Shown: positions 25,740 to 32,795 of the stretch, piece after piece
Layout of the letters: each line of letters opens with the position of its first letter
How positions within the stretch are numbered: the first letter of the stretch is position 1
Assembly (NCBI RefSeq): GCF_028693135.1
Contig: NZ_JAQUVZ010000001.1
Location: forward strand, 1-64,000
Direction: 5' to 3'
DNA from: Methanosarcina sp.
GTDB taxonomy: Archaea > Halobacteriota > Methanosarcinia > Methanosarcinales > Methanosarcinaceae
Length of the DNA: 64,000 bases
Notes under the pieces: generated by a model
What the model saw: the letters and a program-made list of their open reading frames with translations, nothing else
What the model was told of the DNA's origin: nothing
Database searches by the model: none
Position numbers and translations under genes: made by a program

Positions 25740-27029
25740 TTAGAGAAATATTAATGTTTTTAAGGGCAAAAGGAATATAAAGTAAATAATAGCATCTAAA
25801 AATGAGATTAAGAGCCCAATTCTGGCGAATTCAATAAAAGAAAACGTTTCACCGTCTTTTTCGGCATTCTGGAGAATTATAACATTGCTTGCGGCTCCCA
25901 GAATCAAAAAGTTCCCCGCAATTGTACTTCCAGCAGCAAGCGCCATCAACTGCACCTGAGAAACCTCAGTTCCCATTGCAGGGAGATAGAGCGCAACAAA
26001 GGGGACATTAGAAATAAGCTGACTGAGTCCTATGCTGAGGGCAAGAATCATAGGAACCGAGCCTAAATGCGGAGACATTCTGCCGAGAAGTTCCTGGCAG
26101 GTTCCGGAAATCCAGACACTTTCCATAAGCACGAACATTGAAACAAAGAAAACCAGCGTTGTCCAGTCAATATTCTTTACAACTTCAGTTCGCCTCTTAC
26201 TGAGCAGTATGGGAGAAGCTGAGAGCAGGGCAATCAAGCTCAAGCTGAAATCCCGGGAAGGCAGAAACTCCACAAGAATGATCTTACAGGTGATGAGAGC
26301 CAGCAGAAGGAAAAGAGACTTCTTTGAGATTTCTGCAAGTTCAGGGTCGGAAATAACCTCTTCAGAATGGATCAAAGCTTTTTTTCCAAATTCCCGACTG
26401 AAACAGAGCCTGAGTACTGCGTAAGCAATTAAAAGGTTTATAAGAGTCGGCAGAGCCAGCGAGCTCAAAAAAGTCACAAAAGGAGAGTCAAGATTTCCGT
26501 CAATTGCGATCAGGAGGTTCTGAGGATTTCCTATGGGGCTCATGACACTGCCTGTGGTGATTCCGAAAGCCAGGGCAAAAAGCATAAGTTTGGGAGATAC
26601 CCCGTATTTCCGGGAAAAACGCAGAACAAGCGGAGTACCCATAATAGCAAGGGTGTCATTCATAAGGACTGCAGAGAGAATCCCAGTAGAAAATATAACG
26701 AGCAAGACCAGCTGATCCGTATTCTTTGCCCTTGAAACTATCCGGCTCCCAAGCCAGGCAAGGTATCCGCTTCTGTTGAGCGCCTCCCCCACACAAAAAG
26801 CCCCGAAAAGGAAGAGGAGCACGTCCAGGTTGATTGCCCGAAGAGCCTCCTGAGGCGAGATTTCCCCAAGCAGCAGTACCGAGAAAGCCCCCAGGGTCAT
26901 AACCTGCCAGATCTGCAGCCTCAAAGACCCTACCTGCCTTAAAGCGATCAGTAAAAGGACTCCCATGAGGACAAGTACCGAAAGGTCAGGTGAAGCCACA
27001 AAAGAGGATATCAAAGACTCTGCTGCCAT
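25740..27029 (-). CDS. ArsB/NhaD-superfamily ion transporter
   Basis: This 429-residue protein has about 11 hydrophobic segments. Family motifs include INLDVLLFLFGAFCVGEALN, LMNDTLAIMGTPLVL and GSVMSPIGNPQNLLIA in the first half, and NVPFVALYLPAM with GSTIAGNFLILGAASNVII in the second. These are the paired substrate-site motifs of the IT superfamily (ArsB, NhaD, CitMHS). The substrate could be arsenite, Na+/H+ or an organic acid and cannot be told from sequence. It is monocistronic, with no arsenic genes adjacent. Confidence 0.88.
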   Translation of the reverse strand: MAAESLISSFVASPDLSVLVLMGVLLLIALRQVGSLRLQIWQVMTLGAFSVLLLGEISPQEALRAINLDVLLFLFGAFCVGEALNRSGYLAWLGSRIVSRAKNTDQLVLLVIFSTGILSAVLMNDTLAIMGTPLVLRFSRKYGVSPKLMLFALAFGITTGSVMSPIGNPQNLLIAIDGNLDSPFVTFLSSLALPTLINLLIAYAVLRLCFSREFGKKALIHSEEVISDPELAEISKKSLFLLLALITCKIILVEFLPSRDFSLSLIALLSASPILLSKRRTEVVKNIDWTTLVFFVSMFVLMESVWISGTCQELLGRMSPHLGSVPMILALSIGLSQLISNVPFVALYLPAMGTEVSQVQLMALAAGSTIAGNFLILGAASNVIILQNAEKDGETFSFIEFARIGLLISFLDAIIYFIFLLPLKTLIFL

Positions 27030-27211
27030 AAATCCTGCAAGCCGGTTAACATAAGCTTCGATGTTCTATTAATATAAACTTCGAAGGTGATATATTCGCA
27101 AGTATAAATTTCCTGCGCTCGCCCATGTGACCCCTGAAAAACGGCTCGAGAGAGTACGGCAAGAGTACAGGATACGAAAAGCTTAAAATGGACTGAACAA
27201 TATTTTAGAAT

Positions 27212-27403
27212 ATGACGATGTGGTTTCCTTTCTCTGCAACCATCCGGAAGGAAGAGAGTTACTATGTTTCAATCTGCCCTGAAGCGGATGTAATCTGTAA
27301 AGGAGAAACTGTCGAAGAAGCCATTGCAAACCTGAAAAAAGAAGTTGAAAAATTCCTGGGAGAAGAACTACCCCAGGGCTTTTCGAAAATTGTGTATTAC
27401 TAA
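27212..27403 (+). CDS. Orphan HicB-like small protein
   Basis: This 63-residue protein has the short HicB/UPF0150 fold: FSATIRKEESYYVSICPEAD as paired strands, then GETVEEAIANLKKEVEKFLG as the helix. In complete HicAB systems HicB carries this domain plus a DNA-binding part and neutralises the HicA RNase. No HicA is adjacent and the DNA-binding part is absent, so this is an orphan of unknown role. A TATA-like CTTAAAATG about 25 bp upstream suggests a leaderless transcript. Close relatives lie at 30433 (intact) and 28836 (remnant). Confidence 0.75.
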   Translation: MTMWFPFSATIRKEESYYVSICPEADVICKGETVEEAIANLKKEVEKFLGEELPQGFSKIVYY

Positions 27404-27561
27404 CTTTTGGGATAGAGGTCAAAAAAGAAAATCAGAAAAATTAATATCCAAAAACAGAAGGCTAGTTAGCAGTTTTTCAAATTTCTTTTTAAAAAAACTC
27501 AGTCTCACAATTTATCGTATTAATCTGATCTGAAAAAAGAAAAAGAAAAAGAAAGGAAAGC

Positions 27562-28596
27562 TTACCAGTAAACCAGTAAACTTGTAACAGTTCCTTCCAT
27601 GCCAGTAATCGTTCCCTGTCTGAACAGGTACTTTCCACTCAGAGGCTGGCCAATTACCACATTCAATTGCTTATCCTGAAGTGTAGCTCCTCCGGGCACA
27701 CCCGTACAGTCTATATACACAGTCCCCTTGTCGGTGGTTTCAAAAACATTGAAAGCGTGATTAGCTCCTTCTGCACCTACCCAGCCGGCTTTTATACCGG
27801 CAGCTTCTGCATTGTCGTGAAGAGCTTTTGCAAAGTCACTGCAAACATATGTTGAAGTGTAAGGCTTTTCATCGGTCCTGTCAGCTTTCAAAAACACTAA
27901 GAGCTGGTCATAGGTAGGGTTTACTGCGTTGTTATAGTTTTTAAGGGTAAGGACTTCTCCATTCCCCCCAACTGTACAAACATTATTACTACACAGTTTC
28001 ACGGTAGTTGTGCCGGTTGCGTCTGTTGGGGTGACAGGGGGGACGGCATCTCCAGAGTCAGAGGACCCAGAGTCAGAGGACCCAGAGTCAGAGGTTCCAG
28101 AATCAGAGGACTCAGAGTCAGAGGACCCAGAATCAGAGGCTCCAGAATCAGAGGTTCCAGAGTCAGAGGCTCCAGAATCAGAGGCTCCAGAATCAGAGGT
28201 TCCAGAATCAGAGGCTCCAGAATCAGAGGTTCCAGAGTCAGAGGACCCAGAGTCAGAAGTTCCAGAGTCAGAGGCTCCAGAGTCAGAGGTCCCAGAGTCA
28301 GAAGTTCCAGAGTCAGAAGTTCCAGAATTACAATTTCTGTAGTTCCAGTCCGGACACTGGTTACAAATTCCAGAGTCAGTATTTTCTACGGAATTACAAT
28401 TTATGTAGTTCCAGTCTGAATCCTGGTTGCAGTCTGAATGGTTGTAATTACATTCATAATTAGTATATGAATAATTCTTGGAGTAATATTTACCATGCTG
28501 GTACGAATAGGCAGCGGAAGCTGCCGAGGCGGTTAACAGTAAAATTAAAAAAACACTTAGAAGTTTTAGTGGGGTTTTTGTTTTTAACTTATCCAT
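27562..28596 (-). CDS. Secreted transglutaminase-like protein with Ser-Asp-Gly repeat region
   Basis: The protein has 344 residues. Residues 1-28 are a signal peptide (LLSVFLILLLTASAASA, then AYSYQ). A Tyr/Asn/Cys-rich segment follows with repeated DWNYINCN/DWNYRNCN. Residues about 93-185 are tandem SDSGT/SDSGA/SDSGS repeats. The last 150 residues contain a transglutaminase-like triad order: YVCSDFAKALHDNAEAAGI (Cys), ANHAFNVFETTDKG (His) and VYIDCTG (Asp). Such folds act as proteases, amidases or crosslinkers. The SD-type linker resembles serine-aspartate stalks of surface proteins. It is probably secreted or surface-bound. No sorting signal or membrane anchor is seen at the C-terminus. Confidence 0.85.
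   Translation of the reverse strand: MDKLKTKTPLKLLSVFLILLLTASAASAAYSYQHGKYYSKNYSYTNYECNYNHSDCNQDSDWNYINCNSVENTDSGICNQCPDWNYRNCNSGTSDSGTSDSGTSDSGASDSGTSDSGSSDSGTSDSGASDSGTSDSGASDSGASDSGTSDSGASDSGSSDSESSDSGTSDSGSSDSGSSDSGDAVPPVTPTDATGTTTVKLCSNNVCTVGGNGEVLTLKNYNNAVNPTYDQLLVFLKADRTDEKPYTSTYVCSDFAKALHDNAEAAGIKAGWVGAEGANHAFNVFETTDKGTVYIDCTGVPGGATLQDKQLNVVIGQPLSGKYLFRQGTITGMEGTVTSLLVYW
28050..28325 (-). repeat. 15-bp tandem repeat array encoding SDSGx units
   Basis: About 18 units of AGARTCAGAGGNYCC on the plus strand (coding strand GGNNCCTCTGAYTCT) stand in tandem in frame with the secreted transglutaminase-like protein. Units differ mainly in the fifth codon (Thr, Ala or Ser). Confidence 0.9.
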
Positions 28597-29045
28597 AAAA
28601 ATTCCTCAAACTGGGAGCAGATTTTTTAGAACGGGATCGGTTCAAATAAGACTCGGGGTTTAAATAACAGACTTAAGGAATAAGCTAACTGTATTTTAAT
28701 ATTTTGTACATAGATGAATATTAAACAATATGCAACATCGGTAAAAAATGCAGATATGTAACCGTATTTTGCAGTCTCTTGTTTCTGAAAAAAATATAAG
28801 TCTGTATCTTTCCACCCATACGCCCTTAGAATTAAAACCTGAAAAAAGATTTAAAAAAATTTCGGGAAAAAGAGCTGTCCCAGGAATTTTCGAAATTTGT
28901 ATGAAAATTATAGACTATTAAATTATATATTAGGGAACTGTGGACTTTTATGGAGTAACTGGGTTTTAACATAGTAACTGATTTTTAGGATGTTACGAAT
29001 TATTTTGGAGAAAAATTTTAAAATTAAAAGCCAAGAGGGAAAGCC
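28597..29045. other. Intergenic region with HicB remnant
   Basis: About 450 bp, AT-rich. It holds the upstream region of the secreted protein gene (minus strand) and the decayed HicB-like end at 28836-28904. No intact gene was seen. Confidence 0.6.
28836..28904 (+). pseudogene. C-terminal remnant of a HicB-like gene
   Basis: The plus strand reads NLKKDLKKFREKELSQEFSK then FV and stop, aligning with NLKKEVEKFLGEELPQGFSK of the intact gene at 27212. Codon-level similarity is clear, but the upstream part of the gene (start and paired strands) is not recognisable. It is a decayed paralogue. Confidence 0.65.
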
Positions 29046-30158
29046 TTAAATCCCCGCTTTTACCGCACCCCAGAGCATTTCCATCTTTTCAAGCGGTGTT
29101 TTAAGAGGGATTTCACAACCTGTTGCCAGAATGAAACCTTTTTCCGGCGCTGCGGAGAGACAGCTTTTTACCTCATGTTCGATCTCAACCCGTGAGCCGG
29201 TGAGAGGAGCATCCGGGATAATATTTCCCATAAGACAGATGCCCACATCTGAGAATTTTTTAAACTCCTTGAAGCAGTGCCTCGGGCCGCACCCGATGTT
29301 GTTGTGGTTATGGAGTTTTTTACATTCGACCCCGTACTTTTTACCGAGCAACCTGACGTCCCCGAAGGCAAAGTTAAGGGCATGGGGTTCAAGTTTCATT
29401 TCCAGGTCATAGAAAGCCTGGGCTGCGCAGTTATGGGAAATTACGTATCCTCCTTCGGCTTTGATATGGTCGTAAAGTTTCTTCGTATACGGCAGCATGA
29501 ATTCTTCAGCCATCTGGGGGCTGAAAAGGTCCCCTGTGCTTTCCCCGTTTTCGACAAAAATGCCGTCAGCTCCGGCTTCAAGCAGGGCGTCGGCAAAAAG
29601 GATGCAGCTTTCCGTGAGTTTTTCCAGCAGGGCGTGGAAGCCTTCCCGATCCTTGAGCATATCAACACAGAGCCTGCTTCCTCCCATGACCTGAGACGCG
29701 AGCATCAGAGGAGCCATCGTTGCCCCGGTAATAAAGGCTTCATCCCCAATTTCCGTCTTGAGAATCTCAATCGATCCGGCAATTGTCTTAACTCTCCCGG
29801 ACTGCCCGATGTCATCAGGGTTTATCAGTTCATGCTCAGCCGCAGATTTTAGGGCATATTTCGCAACTGTAGGATAGGCATTTTCCTTTATGTTTACCTT
29901 CGTCCCGAGCGCCTCAGCTTCCACCAGAAGGCAGCCCCAGGGTGACATCACATTGTCGTGGTGATACATCTCCCGGGCAAGGATCTGCGCCCTTGCAATT
30001 CCCTCTGCAGAACAATAGGCATCCTTGAGGCTTACCCCCATCCGCTCCAGTACCGCATTCCCTGCTCCGAACCACAGGTAGCCATATGGGACCCTGTCAA
30101 CACATTTTCCTTCGAGTGCGTTAATAAAACGCTCCCTTGAGGTCATTTCCGCTTCCAT
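29046..30158 (-). CDS. MtaA/CmuA/HemE-family methyltransferase-like protein
   Basis: This 370-residue protein belongs to the uroporphyrinogen decarboxylase superfamily, whose methanogen members move methyl groups from corrinoid proteins to coenzyme M. Family features are the start TSRERFINALEGKCVDRVPY, AGADGIFVENGESTGDLFSP, and a likely zinc site of the H-x-C...C type: SHNCAAQAF plus ILATGCEIPLKTPLEKM. These match the Zn ligands of MtaA/MtbA. It is more distant from MtaA than the gene at 57 kb, so the substrate is unknown. The ATG at 30158 has GGAGAT upstream. No corrinoid protein is adjacent, so it may act as an orphan. Confidence 0.85.
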   Translation of the reverse strand: MEAEMTSRERFINALEGKCVDRVPYGYLWFGAGNAVLERMGVSLKDAYCSAEGIARAQILAREMYHHDNVMSPWGCLLVEAEALGTKVNIKENAYPTVAKYALKSAAEHELINPDDIGQSGRVKTIAGSIEILKTEIGDEAFITGATMAPLMLASQVMGGSRLCVDMLKDREGFHALLEKLTESCILFADALLEAGADGIFVENGESTGDLFSPQMAEEFMLPYTKKLYDHIKAEGGYVISHNCAAQAFYDLEMKLEPHALNFAFGDVRLLGKKYGVECKKLHNHNNIGCGPRHCFKEFKKFSDVGICLMGNIIPDAPLTGSRVEIEHEVKSCLSAAPEKGFILATGCEIPLKTPLEKMEMLWGAVKAGI

Positions 30159-30432
30159 ATAATATCTCCTTTTTTAAGCTTCCATATATCATTATAAAAG
30201 TAGTTTTATAAATACCAAGGAGTTTGAACTGAAGATGAATATCATTTTTCTTACTGATCACATCAGATGTTCAAACCTGCGTAAACATGAAAACTTTCAG
30301 ATCTCAAAACAGGAATGACCGAAGTCCCCCTTTTTATTAAAAAATTCAATGTGTTTAAGCTAAACTTCCACTTAACCAGAGATAAAAAGCAGATGCGAAA
30401 TACTTAACATAAAAATTGAGGTATTACAAACA

Positions 30433-30672
30433 ATGACAGAAATGTTTACATTTTCCGCAATGGTGAAAAAGGAGAACGAGCTGTACGTATCCTCATGCCT
30501 GGAGCTGGACATATCAAGTAAGGGAAATACGATTGAAGAAGCAGTATCGAACTTGAAAGAAGTGGTTGAGCTTCATATCGAAAAAGAGGGCATCACTCTT
30601 CCGATCAAACGCCCGTTTTTGACAACTTTTAAAGTAACAGGGAAAAGGTCCGGAGAGAAAAAAGTTCAGTGA
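30433..30672 (+). CDS. Orphan HicB-like small protein (second copy)
   Basis: This 79-residue paralogue of the protein at 27212 has FSAMVKKENELYVSSCLELD, GNTIEEAVSNLKEVVELHIE and a Lys-rich tail. As there, no HicA toxin is beside it, and no ribbon-helix-helix or HTH domain follows. GAGGT lies 11 bases before the ATG. Its stop is about 13 bp from the 3' end of the first tandem ncRNA, which is convergent. Confidence 0.75.
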   Translation: MTEMFTFSAMVKKENELYVSSCLELDISSKGNTIEEAVSNLKEVVELHIEKEGITLPIKRPFLTTFKVTGKRSGEKKVQ

Positions 30673-30684
30673 AGAAAACGTTGT

Positions 30685-30848
30685 AAGAAAAAGCTCAGAG
30701 GCACTATTATCCTATTTTACCGTGTCCCCCAACAAAGCAGCCCTGAAGAGATGCTCCCCCAAGCATATTGATCCAGAGCAGGATCAATGGCCTCCGAGCA
30801 GTTCTATATTATATTATATTTATACCTTGCTCACTTCCCAACTCCACA
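30685..30848 (-). ncRNA. Tandem structured RNA, copy A (unrecognised family)
   Basis: On the minus strand a closing stem pairs GCTCGGAGGC (from 30790-30799) with GCCTCTGAGC (from 30693-30702), ten pairs with one G-U. It encloses TTGATCC-AGAGCA-GGATCAA as read on the plus strand (7-bp hairpin), ATGCT-TGGGGG-AGCAT (30751-30766), and a conserved TGTTGGGGGACAC (30722-30734). The 3' side runs into TTTTTCTTAC. Two start points are possible: near 30846 (24-27 nt after the TTTAAA box at 30874-30879) or near 30799 after a TATAAATA inside the region. I know no matching RNA family. Confidence 0.75.
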
Positions 30849-30945
30849 CATATAACATTATATCATTGGATATTTTAAATTAATTACCCAAAATTTTGTT
30901 CTTAAACAAAAATTAATTTAACGTTAAAAAATTCAAAGCAATATA
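30849..30945 (-). promoter_or_regulatory. Promoter and candidate operator of ncRNA copy A
   Basis: TAATTAATTTAAAATA on the minus strand (TTTAAA at 30874-30879) is shared with copies B and C at the same distance from TGGAGTTGGGAAG. Just upstream is TTTGTT-N4-AACAAA (30895-30910), and further upstream a conserved CTTTGAA(AC)TTTTTTA block. Confidence 0.6.
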
Positions 30946-31139
30946 TGGATTTAATTATAAGGCTCAACTAAAGGTTAAACTGCCAACTGCCAAAATTTCA
31001 ACTATGATCTGCAGGCACGTGTTACTTAAACTATCAACCTGGCAGGCATTTCGATGCTCGGTCTTTTGCCATATTAACCTGAAAAACAATATATTTTATA
31101 AATGTAAGTCTCAAAACCATATTAAAGAATAAATTGGCA

Positions 31140-31260
31140 AAAGGCGGAAAAGAAATAGAGAAGAAAACAGAGAAGAAAACAGAGAAGAAAACAGAGAAAA
31201 AAATAGGGACAAAAATAGGGACAAAAATAGGGACAAAAAGGAAAGAATAGAAAAGAATAG
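31140..31260. repeat. Short purine-rich tandem repeats between ncRNA copies A and B
   Basis: Four units of GAGAAGAAAACA, then three of AAAATAGGGACA, fill the space. Long frames on the minus strand with FFSVFFSVFFSV-type translations are artefacts of these repeats. Confidence 0.8.
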
Positions 31261-31282
31261 AAAAGACGGAGTAAGGAAAAAC

Positions 31283-31460
31283 AGTATGAGAGAAGCCCAG
31301 AGGCACTACATCCGTTAGCCATGTCCCCCAACATAGCCTCTCCAACATCATATGCTCCCCCAAGCATATTGATTCGAAGAAAGGATCAGCGACCCCCAGG
31401 CGATTCTCCAAGTGATATATTATATTGGTAGATTACCCAATCTCACTTCCCAACTCCAGT
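31283..31460 (-). ncRNA. Tandem structured RNA, copy B (unrecognised family)
   Basis: The minus strand closing stem is GCCTGGGGG (from 31393-31401) with CCTCTGGGC (from 31295-31303): all nine positions pair, three as G-U, whereas on the plus strand those three would be C-A mismatches. Inside are ATATGCT-TGGGGG-AGCATAT (31350-31369) and the conserved TGTTGGGGGACAT (31321-31333). A 3' pyrimidine stretch CTTCTCTCATAC follows. The TATA-like TTTAAA at 31483-31488 lies 25 nt before the conserved TGGAGTTGGGAAGTGAG at 31458. Confidence 0.75.
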
Positions 31461-31550
31461 ATATACTAATAGCATAAATTATTTTAAATTAATTATGTCA
31501 AAAATTGTTCGGTAACAAATTATATTGTTACGCTAAAAGTTTCAAAACCA
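31461..31550 (-). promoter_or_regulatory. Promoter and candidate operator of ncRNA copy B
   Basis: The minus strand has TAATTAATTTAAAATAA (TTTAAA 31483-31488), preceded by the palindrome TTGTT-N4-AACAA (31505-31518) and the block TTTTGAAACTTTTAG, in the same order as copies A and C. Confidence 0.6.
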
Positions 31551-31639
31551 GCATAAATTATGCACCGATTCTAATTATTACCCAGAAATATTCAACAAGA
31601 GCACTCAATAGAAGAAAAAAAGAATATTGAGAATATAGC

Positions 31640-31795
31640 AAAACAGATCAAAAGCGATCAAAAGCGATCAAAAATTAATTATAACAAAATTAAAACGCAC
31701 TAAAAAAAATATTGATTCACTAAAAAAAATGGTGATTCACTAAAAACAAAAATGATTCACTAAAAAAAAATGATTCACTAAAAACAAAATGACTG
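31640..31795. repeat. Short tandem repeats between ncRNA copies B and C
   Basis: GCGATCAAAA-type units (about 31649-31675) are followed by five AT-rich units of TGATTCACTAAAAA type (about 31710-31790). Confidence 0.75.
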
Positions 31796-31964
31796 TAAGA
31801 AGAAGCCCGGAGTCACCCTTCTCTCTTACTGTGTCCCCCAACAGCAGCTCTGAAAATATGTTCCCATCAAACATACTACCAGAGCAAGAAAGGGCAACTC
31901 CGGGCGATTTTTTTACAATCCGCTAATATTTCTATTCAGTCTTCCCTATCTCTTCCAGCTCCAT
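31793..31964 (-). ncRNA. Tandem structured RNA, copy C (unrecognised family, most diverged)
   Basis: The closing stem is a perfect 9 bp: GCCCGGAGT (from 31897-31905) with ACTCCGGGC (from 31805-31813). Bases differ from copy A but pairing is kept. The second hairpin is TATGTT-N7-AACATA (31857-31875), with loop TGATGGG. The conserved TGTTGGGGGACAC is at 31831-31843. The small hairpin near the 5' end of copy A is lost here. The 3' side runs into CTTCTTCTTACAG. The TTTAAA box at 31988-31993 lies 25 nt before TGGAGCTGG at 31963. Confidence 0.72.
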
Positions 31965-32065
31965 TATATAGTAGTAATGTAAGTTACTTTAAATTAATTA
32001 TACAAAAAATTCATTTCAAACAAAAAACACTATCATGTAAAAAGTTTCAAAGCCATCATCCGACT
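31965..32065 (-). promoter_or_regulatory. Promoter region of ncRNA copy C
   Basis: The minus strand has TATAATTAATTTAAAG (TTTAAA 31988-31993) and the upstream block GGCTTTGAAACTTTTTAC. The TTTGTT palindrome seen in A and B is degenerate here (TTTGTTTGAAATGAA). Confidence 0.55.
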
Positions 32066-32169
32066 TTGTATATAATTTAATATTTAACCTGAAAATACTG
32101 CAAAAAAGTCCAGAGATGGCACAAAAATTAAGTACATGAATTACTTTATAAGTAAAAGCTTGCATGCGC

Positions 32170-32242
32170 AGTCCTGTAGGGTAGTGGTCAATCCTTCGGG
32201 CCTTTGGAGCCCGGGACAGCGGTTCGAATCCGCTCAGGACTA
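32170..32242 (+). tRNA. tRNA-Gln (anticodon TTG)
   Basis: The cloverleaf has acceptor AGTCCTG with CAGGACT, D arm TAGGGTAGTGGTCAA, anticodon arm CGGGC-CTTTGGA-GCCCG with anticodon TTG, and T arm AGCGG-TTCGAAT-CCGCT. It decodes CAA (and probably CAG by wobble). A TATA-like TTTATAAG lies at 32145-32152, at the usual promoter distance. No CCA is encoded. Confidence 0.95.
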
Positions 32243-32795
32243 CTAATTTTCATCTGGTCTTAAGTAAAAAGATGTACTATAGAAAGGATTATTGAAAGGA
32301 TTTATTTTTGCACTTCAACCAGTTCCTTTCACATTTTTCTTCTCAGCATTTTTTCAGCTATCCAGCTGATAGCATTGTAAAAACAGGATTTACCGGTACA
32401 TCGACGTAATATTTTACTACCGGGCTGAGCCAGCCATTTTCTTTTCAGTATACATAATCAACAGGAGAACTCTGGACAGGCTTCCCAAAAAATGCCTTTT
32501 GGGCACGAAAAACGAATATATCTCGGAGTCCTGGAGGGAGGCGCCCTTTCTTAAGGAAATTATAAGAAATGAATACAGTTTCCCAAGTTTCTGGTTATTC
32601 TCCTGCTCTCATAACAGACAATCCAGGATTTGAAAAATCTCAATTATATAAATGAAGAACGATTATATATTCTCTGAAAAATATAGTATAAAAGGACGGG
32701 CATTGATTTTCAGCAAGAAACCTTTCCTGTTGAAATGTTCCTACCTTTAGTTTTAGAATATCAGAATCCTTCTGGGGGTAAAAAGAATTCCTTCT
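32243..32795. other. Intergenic region between tRNA-Gln and the PAS protein
   Basis: About 550 bp with no gene recognised. One 7-bp hairpin, CCCAAAA-AATGCC-TTTTGGG, is at 32484-32503. The final 40 bp read in frame into the PAS protein without a usual start codon. Confidence 0.55.

Noticed and set aside
28010-28342. CRISPR-like array or plus-strand PESEVPESEA protein
   Set aside because: The 15-bp units have no spacers and are in frame with the minus-strand SDSG repeats of a protein with signal peptide and catalytic domain.
27212-30672. Complete HicAB toxin-antitoxin module
   Set aside because: No HicA-like dsRBD toxin was found beside either HicB-like gene.
30693-30799. Insertion-sequence or MITE origin of the three repeats
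   Set aside because: No terminal inverted repeats common to full units with target duplications, no transposase, and conserved parts include promoter-like spacing and covarying stems.
30681-30800. Plus-strand reading of the tandem RNA with CCCCC loops pairing to Shine-Dalgarno sites
   Set aside because: On the plus strand the closing stems of copies A and B contain A-C mismatches that become G-U pairs on the minus strand, and the conserved TATA-like box and pyrimidine-rich ends also fit the minus strand only.
31034-31411. Minus-strand ORF with FVPIFVPIF and FFSVFFSV repeats
   Set aside because: It is the reverse reading of purine-rich tandem repeats and ncRNA copy B, with no start signal or real domain.
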